Origin: Terriglobales bacterium
GTDB taxonomy: Bacteria > Acidobacteriota > Terriglobia > Terriglobales > Acidobacteriaceae
Reading direction: 5' to 3'
Assembly: GCA_035937135.1 (NCBI GenBank)
Contig: DASYVL010000047.1
Location: forward strand, 1 to 46,604
DNA length: 46,604 nt
In this document: positions 26,905 through 35,524 of the stretch, piece by piece
How the letters are laid out: each line of letters opens with the position of its first letter
Numbering within the stretch: the first letter of the stretch is position 1
Translations under genes and position numbers: made by a program
The notes under the pieces: model-generated
What the model was told of the DNA's origin: nothing
Seen by the model: the letters and a program-made list of their open reading frames with translations, nothing else
Databases searched by the model: none

Positions 26905-27579
26905 GTGGAACATCTCTGCCCCAGTTGCGGCGCTTCGATCCAGGAGGGCGTCCCTTTTTGCGGACAGTGCGGTGCCCGGCTGGCGCCGCTGGGGGATCCG
27001 GCCCCGCAAATCCTCGCAGTAGCCGCTGCTGCACCAAGCCCTCCTCCGCCGGCGCCTTCGCCCGCGATTCCGCCTTCTACGCCCCGCATTGACTGGCACA
27101 AAGCCTGGCCCGGCGTGCTCATCGCCGGAGGCGTGGCGGGACTGATCTCCGCCGCTCCCGTGCTGAGCATCGGATGCTGCCTGTGGGTGCTGGCCGCGGG
27201 CGCAGTTTCGGTCCTGTTCTACCGCAACCGCGCCGCCATCAGCGTTCCTGTCGGCCTGGGAGCGCGCCTGGGCACCGTCACTGGGATGGTGGCCTCGCTC
27301 GTCAACTCCGCCGTCACCACTCTGACCATCCTGGTGATGGGCTCGGGCAAGATGCGCGACACCATGCGCCAGGCCATGGAGCAGTCCGCCACCCGCAATC
27401 CCGATCCCAACGCTCAGCAAATGGTCCACGGGATCATGCAGTTCATAACCTCCCCCGGCGGTTTCGCGCTCATGATGACCCTTGGATTCGCCATCAACTT
27501 TCTTGCACTGATGGCCTTCGCCGCCGCCGGCGGAGCCTTGGGCGCTTCACTGTTCGGGAAGCGGAAATCAAGCCAGTAA
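26905..27579 (+). CDS. zinc-ribbon membrane protein
   Basis: A 224-residue protein that starts with a zinc ribbon: C5 and C8 (LCPSCG), then C19 and C22 (FCGQCG). A Pro/Ala-rich linker (about 35-58) follows, then two or three membrane-spanning segments (about 70-110, where a Cys pair lies in SIGCCLWVL, and about 190-215), separated by a soluble region with an Asn/Gln-rich amphipathic helix. This zinc-ribbon plus membrane-domain build is common for uncharacterised bacterial proteins. The start is GTG at 26905. It stands between the lipoprotein gene and pyrR, and its partners are unknown. Confidence 0.7.
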   Translation: MEHLCPSCGASIQEGVPFCGQCGARLAPLGDPAPQILAVAAAAPSPPPPAPSPAIPPSTPRIDWHKAWPGVLIAGGVAGLISAAPVLSIGCCLWVLAAGAVSVLFYRNRAAISVPVGLGARLGTVTGMVASLVNSAVTTLTILVMGSGKMRDTMRQAMEQSATRNPDPNAQQMVHGIMQFITSPGGFALMMTLGFAINFLALMAFAAAGGALGASLFGKRKSSQ

Positions 27580-27684
27580 GTCTTTCATTAACAGTCACTT
27601 AGATTGGCGGCGACCTCCGCGCCCGGACCCGATCCCCGAGCCCGCTTCGGCACCTCCACCTCGTAGCCAGAAACTCGAAGCTGT

Positions 27685-27690
27685 TATGAT
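27685..27690 (+). promoter_or_regulatory. -10 box of the pyr operon, leaderless type
   Basis: TATGAT ends 9 nt before the pyrR ATG at 27700. There is no Shine-Dalgarno sequence and no room for a PyrR-binding attenuator upstream of pyrR, unlike the Bacillus arrangement. Confidence 0.5.
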
Positions 27691-27699
27691 TTCGCTCGC

Positions 27700-28320
27700 A
27701 TGGCTTCCCAGCCCCGAATGCGACCGCCCGAACTGCGCGAAAAGGCGCAATTGATGTCCGCTTCGGAGATCGAGCGCACTCTGGTGCGTCTGGCGCACGA
27801 GATTGTGGAGAAGAACGCCGGGGTCGCCAACCTGGGTCTGGTGGGGATCCGGCGGCGGGGCGTGCCGCTGGCCGAGCGGCTGGCGCGGCTGATCCAGCGC
27901 ATCGAGCGGACGCGCATCCCGGTGGGGACTCTGGACATCACGTTCTACCGCGACGACCTCTCCACCGTGGGACCGAAGCCCGTGGTGCAGAAGACGCCGA
28001 TGGAGTTCGCGGTGGCGGGCATGGACATCATCCTGGTGGACGACGTGCTCTATACCGGCCGCACCGCGCGCGCCGCCCTCGACGCCCTCTTCGACCACGG
28101 ACGCCCGCGGCGCGTGCAGCTCTGCGTGCTCATCGACCGCGGGCATCGCGAGCTTCCCATCGAAGCCACTTTTGTCGGCCGCACCACCCAGACCACCGCT
28201 GAAGAACTTGTCGAAGTGCGGCTCAAGGAGACTGACAGCACGGAAAAAGTCCTGCTTCTGGCCGGGAAGCCGGCCGAGCGCTCTACCAAGAAGCCGGGGA
28301 AACCCTTCGCCGACGCATGA
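27700..28320 (+). CDS. pyrR: PyrR bifunctional pyr regulator / uracil phosphoribosyltransferase
   Basis: In Gram-positive bacteria PyrR attenuates the pyr operon by binding mRNA and also makes UMP from uracil and PRPP. The 206-residue protein has the PRPP-binding loop [16 protein letters not shown] (about 111-126), the N-terminal [11 protein letters not shown] helix and [12 protein letters not shown]-type strand ([17 protein letters not shown]), and [11 protein letters not shown]-terminal extension of about 20 basic residues is unusual. Its stop overlaps pyrB (ATGA). With no leader before pyrR, RNA-mediated control of the operon is not evident here. Confidence 0.93.
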   Translation: MASQPRMRPPELREKAQLMSASEIERTLVRLAHEIVEKNAGVANLGLVGIRRRGVPLAERLARLIQRIERTRIPVGTLDITFYRDDLSTVGPKPVVQKTPMEFAVAGMDIILVDDVLYTGRTARAALDALFDHGRPRRVQLCVLIDRGHRELPIEATFVGRTTQTTAEELVEVRLKETDSTEKVLLLAGKPAERSTKKPGKPFADA

Positions 28321-29228
28321 AAACCAAGCGCCGCTCCCTTCTCGACATCGAATCGCTGGCGACGGACGAGATTACCGCGTTGCTGCGCCTGGCCCGGCGC
28401 ATGAATCCCGCCAAGCCGCGGCCGCTCCTGCGCAAGAAGCGCGTGGCGCTGCTCTTCTACGAAGCCTCTACCCGCTCCCGGGTCTCGTTCGAGTTTGCCG
28501 CCAAGGCGCTGGGCGCGACCACCAGCGTCATCCACGCCGAGGCTTCCAGCATCGAGAAGGGCGAGTCGCTGCTCGATACCGGCTACACCCTGCGGGCGCT
28601 GGGCGCGGACTTGATCGTGGTTCGCCATCCCGCCGCCGGAGCGCCGCATCTGATGGCCCGCCACCTCGACATCCCGATCATCAATGCCGGCGACGGCATG
28701 CACGAGCATCCCTCCCAGGCGCTGCTCGACGCTTTTACCATCCTGCGGCATAAGAGGAATCTTCGCGGGCTGCGCGTGGTGATCGTGGGCGACATCTACC
28801 ACAGCCGCGTGGCTCGATCGAACGTCCACCTGCTGAGCCAGTTCGGCGCTCAAGTCACTCTCTGCGGCCCGGTCGAGATGGCCCCGGACGTCGCCGCCAC
28901 GCTCGCCCCCCGAGTCCGCGTCACGCGGCACTTCGAGGAAGCCCTGCGCGGCGCCGACGTGATCATGATGCTGCGGGTGCAGAAAGAGCGCCTGGCGGGA
29001 CGGCAGATCAAGGTGGGCGAGTACGTCGCCGGCTATCAGCTCACCAGCGAGCGCCTGCGCTTGGCGCGGCGGGACGCCCTGGTGATGCATCCCGGACCCA
29101 TTATCCGCGGCATGGAGCTGACCGCCGAGGTCGCGGATGGGCCGCAATCCGTGATCCTTGAGCAGGTGCAGAACGGTGTGGCGGTGCGCATGGCCATCCT
29201 CGCCAGTTCGATGGGAGTGGCGCGATGA
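28317..29228 (+). CDS. pyrB: aspartate carbamoyltransferase catalytic subunit
   Basis: Second step of pyrimidine synthesis: carbamoyl phosphate plus aspartate gives carbamoyl aspartate. The 303-residue length is standard. The carbamoyl-phosphate-binding signature is [13 protein letters not shown] (S51-T52-R53-S54). Other segments are [38 protein letters not shown] and the aspartate-binding [10 protein letters not shown]. No regulatory pyrI is present, consistent with the PyrR-type arrangement. It overlaps pyrR (ATGA) upstream and pyrC (ATGA) downstream, so the three genes are translationally coupled. Confidence 0.96.
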   Translation: MKTKRRSLLDIESLATDEITALLRLARRMNPAKPRPLLRKKRVALLFYEASTRSRVSFEFAAKALGATTSVIHAEASSIEKGESLLDTGYTLRALGADLIVVRHPAAGAPHLMARHLDIPIINAGDGMHEHPSQALLDAFTILRHKRNLRGLRVVIVGDIYHSRVARSNVHLLSQFGAQVTLCGPVEMAPDVAATLAPRVRVTRHFEEALRGADVIMMLRVQKERLAGRQIKVGEYVAGYQLTSERLRLARRDALVMHPGPIIRGMELTAEVADGPQSVILEQVQNGVAVRMAILASSMGVAR

Positions 29229-30529
29229 CCCGCGACAGCAAACCCGTGTCCTGGCTGCTGAAGGGCGGCCGCGTCATCGACCCTGCCTCGCGCATCGACG
29301 CGGAGATGGACGTGCTCCTGCGCGATGGCCGCGTCGCCGAGATCGCGCCGCGCAACAAGCTCCGCGGCTCGGCCGACGAGACCTTCAACGCCCGCGGCCT
29401 CATCGTCGCTCCCGGCTTCATCGACCTGCACGTTCACCTGCGCGAGCCCGGCCAGTCGCACAAGGAGACCATCGCTACCGCCACCGCCGCCGCCGCCGCC
29501 GGAGGCTTCACCTCCGTCTGCGCCATGCCCAACACCTCGCCGGTGAACGACTCCCCGGAAATCACCACCTGGATGCAGGACCCGGCGCGGGGCGCGGTGG
29601 TCAACGTCTTTCCCGTGGCCGCCGCCACTCTGGGCAGCAAGGGAGAGCAACTTACGGACTTCCGCGCGCTGCAGCGCGCCGGGGCAGTCGCCTTGACCGA
29701 TGACGGTAGGCCCATCCTGGGCGACGAACTCATGCGCGACGTTCTGCACGCCGCGGCGGCGCTGAACCTTCCCGTCATGCAGCACGCAGAGGACACGCGG
29801 CTGAGCGCCGGCTGCTCCATGAACGATGGGCCGACGGCGTTCCGCCTGGGCTTGCGCGGCATGAGCGCGGAATCCGAGGCCGCCATCGTCGATCGCGACG
29901 CGCGGCTGGCGCAGGCCGCGGGAGCCCACCTGCACGTGGCCCACATCTCCACCGCTCAGACCATCAAGGCCGTCCGCCGCGGGCGCCGCAACCGCGCCCA
30001 CGTCACCTGCGAGATCACACCCCACCACTTTGCGCTCACCGATGAGAACGTCGGCGACTACAACACCCACTGCAAGATGAACCCGCCGCTGCGCTCCGCC
30101 GACGACCGCGAGGCCCTGCTGATCGCGCTGGCCGACGGCTCGATCGACGCCATCGCCACCGACCACGCGCCCCACGCGGCGCACGAAAAGCAGGTGGAGT
30201 TCGAGCGCGCCGCCTTCGGCGTCACCGGGCTGGAAACGGCGCTGGGCCTGGCCATCACCAAGCTGCAGCGCGAGCGCAAGATCGGTTTGACCCGCATCAT
30301 CGAACTGCTCTCCACCAATCCCGCGCGCATCGTCGGCCTAAAAGGACGCGGCAGCCTGGCACGCGGCTCCATCGCCGACGTCACCATTTTCGACCCCGGC
30401 GTCCGCTGGACCTTCCACGCGGAAAAGTCGCGCTCCAAGTCGCGCAATACTCCCTTCGACGGCTGGCAGCTCACCGGCAGAGTTGTGGCTACGATTGTGG
30501 GCGGGCACTTCGTTTACCGGCTGGACTGA
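29225..30529 (+). CDS. pyrC: dihydroorotase (type I)
   Basis: Third step of pyrimidine synthesis: cyclises carbamoyl aspartate to dihydroorotate. The 434-residue length and motifs fit class I dihydroorotase: metal ligands H69 and H71 (GFIDLHVHLREPG), the VALTDDGRPI strand, MQHAEDT, HVAHIST and the catalytic Asp in ATDHAPH. The C-terminal segment GSLARGSIADVTIFDP is typical. The ATG overlaps the pyrB stop. The following DUF2085 gene is convergent, ending one base after the pyrC stop. Confidence 0.96.
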   Translation: MTRDSKPVSWLLKGGRVIDPASRIDAEMDVLLRDGRVAEIAPRNKLRGSADETFNARGLIVAPGFIDLHVHLREPGQSHKETIATATAAAAAGGFTSVCAMPNTSPVNDSPEITTWMQDPARGAVVNVFPVAAATLGSKGEQLTDFRALQRAGAVALTDDGRPILGDELMRDVLHAAAALNLPVMQHAEDTRLSAGCSMNDGPTAFRLGLRGMSAESEAAIVDRDARLAQAAGAHLHVAHISTAQTIKAVRRGRRNRAHVTCEITPHHFALTDENVGDYNTHCKMNPPLRSADDREALLIALADGSIDAIATDHAPHAAHEKQVEFERAAFGVTGLETALGLAITKLQRERKIGLTRIIELLSTNPARIVGLKGRGSLARGSIADVTIFDPGVRWTFHAEKSRSKSRNTPFDGWQLTGRVVATIVGGHFVYRLD

Positions 30530-30530
30530 T

Positions 30531-30986
30531 TCACCGCACAGTCACGGAGGCGCTGAAAACATCGCGCTTCATCGAGTTCGCGACCAGGGACCCGGCGGCA
30601 AGCCCCAGCAGCGCACCCAAGATCAACCGGGTCAGCTTCCAATTCCCGTGCCACGCAGCGGCCTCCGTCAAAACGTCCGCGAGGTTGAGGGCCGCAAACA
30701 GCGCCAATCCTGCTAGGAGCACCCGTCGAGGCGCCGGAATCCACGCTCCCACCGCCGCTCCCAGGTAGATCCCCAGGCAGCGTGCGCAAACGGCGACAGG
30801 CCCGCCAAAGATCCAGAACAACCGCGCCGGGTCTTGATGGCAGACCGGCGAGAAGAAGAGAAGAATCCCGAAAGCCGTCAGGCCGTAGCCGCCGGCAGAA
30901 AGGACCGGCGCCATCACCGCCGCGCCGGCAAGCGCCGTGGGAAGGGCCGACACCGCAGCCCAGCGCGTTGGAATCCAATCTCTCAA
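30531..30986 (-). CDS. DUF2085 small membrane protein
   Basis: A 151-residue membrane protein with four or so hydrophobic helices. The DUF2085 hallmark cysteines and His are clear: PVCHQDPARLFW and, 20 residues later, AVCARCLGIYLG, which together look like a metal or haem site. Function in the family is unknown. The start TTG at 30986 overlaps the kbl stop (TTGA), so translation is coupled to kbl. A much longer ORF in the same frame extends back into kbl, but that part is a shadow of kbl and is left out. It is the last gene of the minus-strand operon. Confidence 0.75.
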   Translation of the reverse strand: MRDWIPTRWAAVSALPTALAGAAVMAPVLSAGGYGLTAFGILLFFSPVCHQDPARLFWIFGGPVAVCARCLGIYLGAAVGAWIPAPRRVLLAGLALFAALNLADVLTEAAAWHGNWKLTRLILGALLGLAAGSLVANSMKRDVFSASVTVR

Positions 30987-32203
30987 TGGGCCAGGATGCC
31001 TTTCTTCTTCCCTACGCGTTTCAGGATCTCCAGCGCCTGCTCCAGCTCCTCGCGCGTGTGGGTGGCGGTCACGATGGTGCGGATGCGCGCCTTGCCCTCG
31101 GGCACGGTGGGGAAGGCGAGACCGGTGCCCATCACGCCCTCGGCGAACAGCTCGCGCGAGAACTCCATGGTCAGCCTTCCGTCGCCGATGATGATGGGCG
31201 TGATCGGCGTCTCGCTCTTGGGCGTGGTGACCCCGCCGATGTTGAACCCCAGGGCTGCCAACTCCTTCTTCCAGAAGCGCGTGTTCTCCCACAGCTTCTC
31301 GATGCGCTCCGGCTCGTTTTCCAGAACATCAAAAGCCGCGATGCAGGTGGCCGCCACGGCCGGCGGATGCGAGGTGGAGAACAGGAAAGGCCGGGCGCGG
31401 TGGTAGAGGAACTCGATGAGGTCGCGCGTGCCGCAGACGTATCCGCCCAGCGCTCCGATGGCTTTGGAGAGCGTACCCACCTGCACGTCCACGCGGCCGT
31501 GGACGTTGAAGTGGTCGATGGTGCCGCGGCCGTTGTGCCCCAACACCCCGGAGGCGTGCGCGTCGTCCACCATCATGATGGCGCCGTACTTCTCCGCCAG
31601 CTCGCACAGAGGCGGCAGCGGCCCGATGTCGCCGTCCATGGAAAAGACGCCGTCGGTGATGAGCAGCTTGCGCCCGGGCTGGTCTTTGACGGAGGCCAGT
31701 TGCTCCTCGGCGTGCGTTATGTCCTTGTGGCGGAAGACGAGGATCTTCGCGCGCGAGAGGCGCGCCCCGTCGATGATGGAGGCGTGGTTGAGCTCGTCGG
31801 AGATGATGAAGTCGTCCTTGCCCAGGATGGCGGAGACCGTACCAGCGTTGGCGGCGAAGCCCGATTGGAAGACCACGCAGGCTTCCACGCGCTTGAAGCG
31901 CGCGATGCGCTCCTCCAGTTGCATGTGCAGCGTCATGGTGCCGGCGATGGTGCGCACCGCGCCCGAGCCCACGCCGTACTTCTTGGTCGCCGCGAGCGCC
32001 GCCTCCCGCAGCTTGGGGTGCGTGGTCAGCCCCAGGTAGTTGTTGGACGCCAGGTTGATGACTTTCTTGCCGTCAAAGGTGCACAGCGGCGCCTGCTCGT
32101 CTTCGAGCACGCGCAGCTTGAAGTAGGTGCCTTTTTCTTTCAGGTTGTTCAACTCGCCGGAAAGATAGGAGAGAGGATTGGTGCGCGCAGTCGTCGTGGC
32201 CAT
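30983..32203 (-). CDS. kbl: glycine C-acetyltransferase (2-amino-3-ketobutyrate CoA ligase)
   Basis: A PLP enzyme that cleaves 2-amino-3-ketobutyrate with CoA to glycine and acetyl-CoA, completing threonine breakdown begun by Tdh two genes upstream. The 406 residues include NLASNNYLGLTTHP, YGVGSGAVRTIAGT, the PLP-ring pocket DELNHASIIDGAR, MMVDDAHASGVLG (Asp213, His216) and the Schiff-base lysine K247 in VGTLSKAIGALGGYVCG. The fold is shared with other alpha-oxoamine synthases (BioF, SPT), so the linked tdh is what makes Kbl the best call. It has a 56-nt gap from the dinB gene, containing a palindromic repeat. Confidence 0.9.
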   Translation of the reverse strand: MATTTARTNPLSYLSGELNNLKEKGTYFKLRVLEDEQAPLCTFDGKKVINLASNNYLGLTTHPKLREAALAATKKYGVGSGAVRTIAGTMTLHMQLEERIARFKRVEACVVFQSGFAANAGTVSAILGKDDFIISDELNHASIIDGARLSRAKILVFRHKDITHAEEQLASVKDQPGRKLLITDGVFSMDGDIGPLPPLCELAEKYGAIMMVDDAHASGVLGHNGRGTIDHFNVHGRVDVQVGTLSKAIGALGGYVCGTRDLIEFLYHRARPFLFSTSHPPAVAATCIAAFDVLENEPERIEKLWENTRFWKKELAALGFNIGGVTTPKSETPITPIIIGDGRLTMEFSRELFAEGVMGTGLAFPTVPEGKARIRTIVTATHTREELEQALEILKRVGKKKGILAH

Positions 32204-32231
32204 GGCCGGATAAGTCTAAAACAACCGCCGT

Positions 32232-32255
32232 AGAGACGTTGCATGCAACATCTCT
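32232..32255. repeat. 24-bp near-perfect palindrome
   Basis: AGAGAC-GTTGCATGCAAC-ATCTCT: the central 12 bases are a perfect palindrome and the arms pair except for one position (C32237 / A32250). It lies between dinB and kbl in the operon. It resembles a widespread MITE-like palindrome family known from several phyla (recollection, not searched). Confidence 0.55.
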
Positions 32256-32259
32256 GCCC

Positions 32260-32811
32260 TCAGGGCGTCTTCCTCTGGGCCAGCGCCTGCTCCGCCTGCC
32301 ACAGGTGTCGCCGCTCGTGTGCCGCTAGCACATGGAAGCAGGAATAGGCGTTGTAGCGCATGCGCTTCGAGAATGGGGAGGTGATGGTGGTCTTCTCCAG
32401 CGCCTTGCCCCGCGCCGCTTCCAGCAGCCTCAGAAGCTCGTCCTGAGAGGCAAGGAAGGCGGCCAGCACCTGCTCGGGGGACGCGCCCCTCTGCGGCTCC
32501 ATGCTGGGCATGGTCTTCACCCCGCTGCGATAGGGTGGCTCCAGGATCCAGCGCAGCAGTCGCCCGCGAAAGTCCATGCCGTAGGGACCGTCGCCCGGCG
32601 GCGCCTGCTCCAGCGCCCCGCGGATGAGCAGAGGATAGTGCTGGTTGGTAAGCGTGAGGTGGGCGATGCACTCCGCCGCCGACCAGCGCTCGGGCTGCGG
32701 GCGGCGGGTGAGGATATCCGAGCTATTTCCGGTGAGCAACTGCTTGGCCTGCGAGGAGGCCGCCTCGAACTGAGCCTTGACCTCGTCGAGCTGCTGGCTG
32801 CCGTTTGCCAA
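32260..32811 (-). CDS. DinB-like four-helix protein
   Basis: A second DinB/YfiT-type protein (183 residues). Putative metal-ligand histidines are H51 (ECIAHLTLT), and H165 and H169 (HERRHLWQ). Its TTG start follows immediately after the TGA of tdh (TGATTG), so it is translated with tdh and placed between the two threonine-breakdown enzymes. No catalytic role in threonine metabolism is known for this family. Sequence similarity to the DinB protein at 20.4 kb is limited to the histidine pattern. Confidence 0.78.
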   Translation of the reverse strand: MANGSQQLDEVKAQFEAASSQAKQLLTGNSSDILTRRPQPERWSAAECIAHLTLTNQHYPLLIRGALEQAPPGDGPYGMDFRGRLLRWILEPPYRSGVKTMPSMEPQRGASPEQVLAAFLASQDELLRLLEAARGKALEKTTITSPFSKRMRYNAYSCFHVLAAHERRHLWQAEQALAQRKTP

Positions 32812-33864
32812 TCACTTTACCCCGTTGGGGTACAGCAGGATCTTCGAGGCCTCTCCGGTCTTCAGCCGTTCCATCCCCTTGTCAAAGTCGCGCATGGAGA
32901 GGCGGTCGGTGATCACAGGATGCAGGTCGAGTTTGCCGCTCTTGAGCAGCGCGGTCATCTGGTACCAGGTCTCGTACATGCGCCGCCCGTTGATGCCCTG
33001 GATGGTGATGCCCTTGAAGATGATGTCCTCGGAAAAATTGAGCGAGATGGGCTTGGAGGTCAGTCCCAGCAGGGAAAGGCGTCCGCCGCGGCGCACCACG
33101 TCGAAGGCGGTGCGGATGCCGTCGGGGTGGCCGGACATCTCCAGCACTACGTCCGCGCCCACGCCATCGGTGGCGTCAAAGATGCGCGCCTTCACATCGT
33201 CGGTGGCGGGATTGAGCACCAGGTCGGCTTTCATCGTCTCCGCCAGCTTGCGGCGATGCTCGTTGACCTCGACGGCGAAGACCTGGGTCGCGCCCGCGGC
33301 CCGCGCCACCGCGATGGCGAACAGCCCGATGGGCCCGCAGCCGGTGATGGCCACCGTCCGGCCGGCGATGGGGCCCGCCAGCACGGTGTGCACAGCGTTG
33401 CCCAGCGGGTCGAGCACCGAGGCGTACTCCACGGGAATGGCGGGATCGATCTTCCAGATGTTCGACTCGGGGATGCGCACGTACTCGGCGAAGGCGCCGT
33501 CGGAATCCACGCCGATGATCTTCACGTTCTGGCAGATGTGGGCTTCGCCGATGCGGCACTGGAAGCACTCGCCGCAGGCCACGTGCATTTCGGCGGAGAC
33601 GAAGTCGAACGGCTTGACGGCGGTGACCTCACGGCCGACCTCGGCCACCTCGCCGCAGAATTCGTGCCCGGGGATGAGCGGCGGATGGATGCGCCGTTGC
33701 GCCCATGCGTCCCAGTTGTAGATGTGCAGGTCGGTACCGCAGACCGAGGCCACCTTCACCCGCACCAGCACGTCAGTGGGGCCGAGGCTGGGGATGGGGA
33801 CGTCGCGGAGCTCCACGCCCGGCTTGGCCTCCGGCTTCACCACCGCCAGCATGGTCTCAGGCAT
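32812..33864 (-). CDS. tdh: L-threonine 3-dehydrogenase (zinc-dependent)
   Basis: An MDR-family NAD+ dehydrogenase oxidising threonine to 2-amino-3-ketobutyrate, passed on to Kbl. The 350-residue protein has the catalytic zinc site (C42 in SVCGTDLHIYNWD, H67 and E68 in PGHEFCGEV), the structural zinc cysteines C97, C100, C103 and C111 (CGECFQCRIGEAHIC), and the nucleotide-binding ITGCGPIGLFAIAVARAAGA. The DLHIYNWDAWAQ segment is the threonine-dehydrogenase form of this loop. It lies 25 nt after hyuB and directly abuts dinB. Co-occurrence with kbl in the same operon makes the assignment strong. Confidence 0.95.
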   Translation of the reverse strand: MPETMLAVVKPEAKPGVELRDVPIPSLGPTDVLVRVKVASVCGTDLHIYNWDAWAQRRIHPPLIPGHEFCGEVAEVGREVTAVKPFDFVSAEMHVACGECFQCRIGEAHICQNVKIIGVDSDGAFAEYVRIPESNIWKIDPAIPVEYASVLDPLGNAVHTVLAGPIAGRTVAITGCGPIGLFAIAVARAAGATQVFAVEVNEHRRKLAETMKADLVLNPATDDVKARIFDATDGVGADVVLEMSGHPDGIRTAFDVVRRGGRLSLLGLTSKPISLNFSEDIIFKGITIQGINGRRMYETWYQMTALLKSGKLDLHPVITDRLSMRDFDKGMERLKTGEASKILLYPNGVK

Positions 33865-33889
33865 CAGGAATCACCGCGCGCATTCTAAA

Positions 33890-35524
33890 TCACGCCTTTA
33901 TGTTTCGCTTGCCCCAGCCGCCGCCGCCGGGCGACTCGATGCGCACTCGCTCGCCCACCCGTAGCCGCGCGCTTGTCTTGCCGGGCAACTCTTCGACCGA
34001 GCCGTCGCGGCGAATGATCTGCGTCCTTCCGGGCGCGCCCGCATCGCCGCCGGCCAGGCCGTAGGGCCCGCGGGAGCGGCGGTCGGCGAGCACCGCGATG
34101 TCGGAGTCGGTCAACACTTCGATCTCGCGCACGATGCCGTCGCCGCCGCGGAATCTTCCAGGGCCGCCCGAGCCCGGGCGCAGGGAGTAGCGCGTCACAC
34201 GGAAGGGATAGGCGTGCTCGAGCGCCTCCGCCGGCGTGTTGAGCGAGTTGGTCATGTGGGTGTGGATGCCGGAGACGCCGTCCTTGGTAGGCCGCGCACC
34301 CATGCCGCCGGCGATGGTCTCGTAGTATGCGAAGGGTTCGCCGCTCCTGGGATCGATCCCTCCCAGGGTGAGGTTGTTCATCGTCCCTGACGAGCCGGCC
34401 GGGATGCGCTGCGGAATGGCCTGGGCCAGCGCGCGCAGCAGGACGTCCACGATGCGCTGCGAGGTCTCTACGTTTCCTCCGGCCACCGCGGCCGGCGGCC
34501 GCGCGTTCACTATGCTGCCCTCGGGCGCAATCACGCGGATGGGTCGCATCAGCCCCGCGGTCGCCGGTACGTCCTCCGCCAGCAGGCAGCGAAAGACGTA
34601 GAAGCACGCCGAGTAAGTGATGGCCTCCACTGCGTTGACGCTGCCCGCCACCTGCGGGTCGCTGCCGGTGAAGTCCACGGTGACGACGGGACCGCGGCCG
34701 AGGGCGGCCGCGCCACGTGGCCCGGTATGGAACGCGATGCTGACGGCGATGCGGATGGGGCGGTCCGTGATGCCGTCGTCGTCCAGAAAATCCTCGGCAC
34801 GGAAGGTTCCGCGTGGGACATGGGCGAGGAAGGCGCGCATCACCTCCTCAGAGTAATCAAGCAGCGCACTCATCGCGCGGCGGACGCGCGGTCGGCCGTA
34901 GCGCACGCACACCTCGCGCAGGCGCGTGGCCCCGGTGTGGCAGGCGGCGAGCTGCGCCCCCAAGTCGCCTTCGCGCTCGCGCGGCGTGCGCACGTTGGCC
35001 AGTAGCAGCGCCAGCACGTCTTCGTCCGTCTTGCCCCTGCGCACCAGTTTCACCGGCGGGATGCGGACGCCTTCCTGGTAGATCTCGCGGCACGGGCCCA
35101 TGGAACCGGCGTAGGCGCCGCCGACATCGGCGTGGTGCGCGCGGGAGGCTACGTAGAAGTCGGGCGCGCGGCCGAGGGCGGCCGCGCCATGTGGTCTTGT
35201 GTTGTACACCGGCGCCACCAGCGTGATGTCCGGCAAGTGGGTGCCGCCGCAAAAGGGATCGTTGAGCATGGCGACGTCCCCGGGCGCGAGCGGAAAGGCC
35301 CGGATGGCGGCGCGCACCGACATGGGCATGGAGCCCAAGTGCACGGGCATGTGATCCCCCATGGCCACCACCTCGCCGCGCGCGTCGAACACCGCGCAGG
35401 AGTAGTCGCGCCGCTCTTTGATGTTGGGGGAGAAGGCGGTGCGGCGCAGCGCCGCGCCCATCTCTTCCGCGATGGAGTGGAAGAGGTTCTTGAAAACCTC
35501 GAGCTCGATGGGATCGCGCCGCAC
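33890..35524 (-). CDS. hyuB: N-methylhydantoinase B / 5-oxoprolinase beta-like subunit
   Basis: HyuB-type subunit of an ATP-dependent hydrolase of hydantoin or 5-oxoproline rings. It has 544 residues, with family segments RRDYSCAVFDARGEVVAMGDHMPVHLGSMP (here split: VFDARGEVVAMGDH), NDPFCGGTHLPDITLV, FYVASRAHHADVGG, VDFTGSDPQVAGSVNA and a Gly-rich end (ESPGGGGWGKR). The usual partner HyuA, which carries the ATPase-like fold, is absent from the window. Two in-frame hairpin-repeat insertions encode PHGAAALGRAP (about 111-121) and PRGAAALGRGP (about 269-279). The GTG start is supported by GGAGG about 12 nt upstream. It is the first gene of the operon with tdh and kbl. Confidence 0.88.
   Translation of the reverse strand: MRRDPIELEVFKNLFHSIAEEMGAALRRTAFSPNIKERRDYSCAVFDARGEVVAMGDHMPVHLGSMPMSVRAAIRAFPLAPGDVAMLNDPFCGGTHLPDITLVAPVYNTRPHGAAALGRAPDFYVASRAHHADVGGAYAGSMGPCREIYQEGVRIPPVKLVRRGKTDEDVLALLLANVRTPREREGDLGAQLAACHTGATRLREVCVRYGRPRVRRAMSALLDYSEEVMRAFLAHVPRGTFRAEDFLDDDGITDRPIRIAVSIAFHTGPRGAAALGRGPVVTVDFTGSDPQVAGSVNAVEAITYSACFYVFRCLLAEDVPATAGLMRPIRVIAPEGSIVNARPPAAVAGGNVETSQRIVDVLLRALAQAIPQRIPAGSSGTMNNLTLGGIDPRSGEPFAYYETIAGGMGARPTKDGVSGIHTHMTNSLNTPAEALEHAYPFRVTRYSLRPGSGGPGRFRGGDGIVREIEVLTDSDIAVLADRRSRGPYGLAGGDAGAPGRTQIIRRDGSVEELPGKTSARLRVGERVRIESPGGGGWGKRNIKA
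34693..34712. repeat. hairpin repeat, copy D (in frame inside hyuB)
   Basis: CGCGGCCG (34693-34700) and CGGCCGCG (34705-34712) pair around AGGG, the complement of the usual YCCT loop. On the coding strand it adds GAAALGR to HyuB. Confidence 0.7.
35166..35187. repeat. hairpin repeat, copy E (in frame inside hyuB)
   Basis: GCGCGGCCG (35166-35174) and CGGCCGCGC (35179-35187) form a 9-bp stem around AGGG. It is read in the same frame as copy D, encoding the same GAAALGR. Confidence 0.7.

Noticed and set aside
30987-31292. Upstream extension of the DUF2085 frame
   Set aside because: It overlaps kbl in another frame, with low-complexity Arg/His-rich translation; the TTG overlapping the kbl stop is the sensible start.
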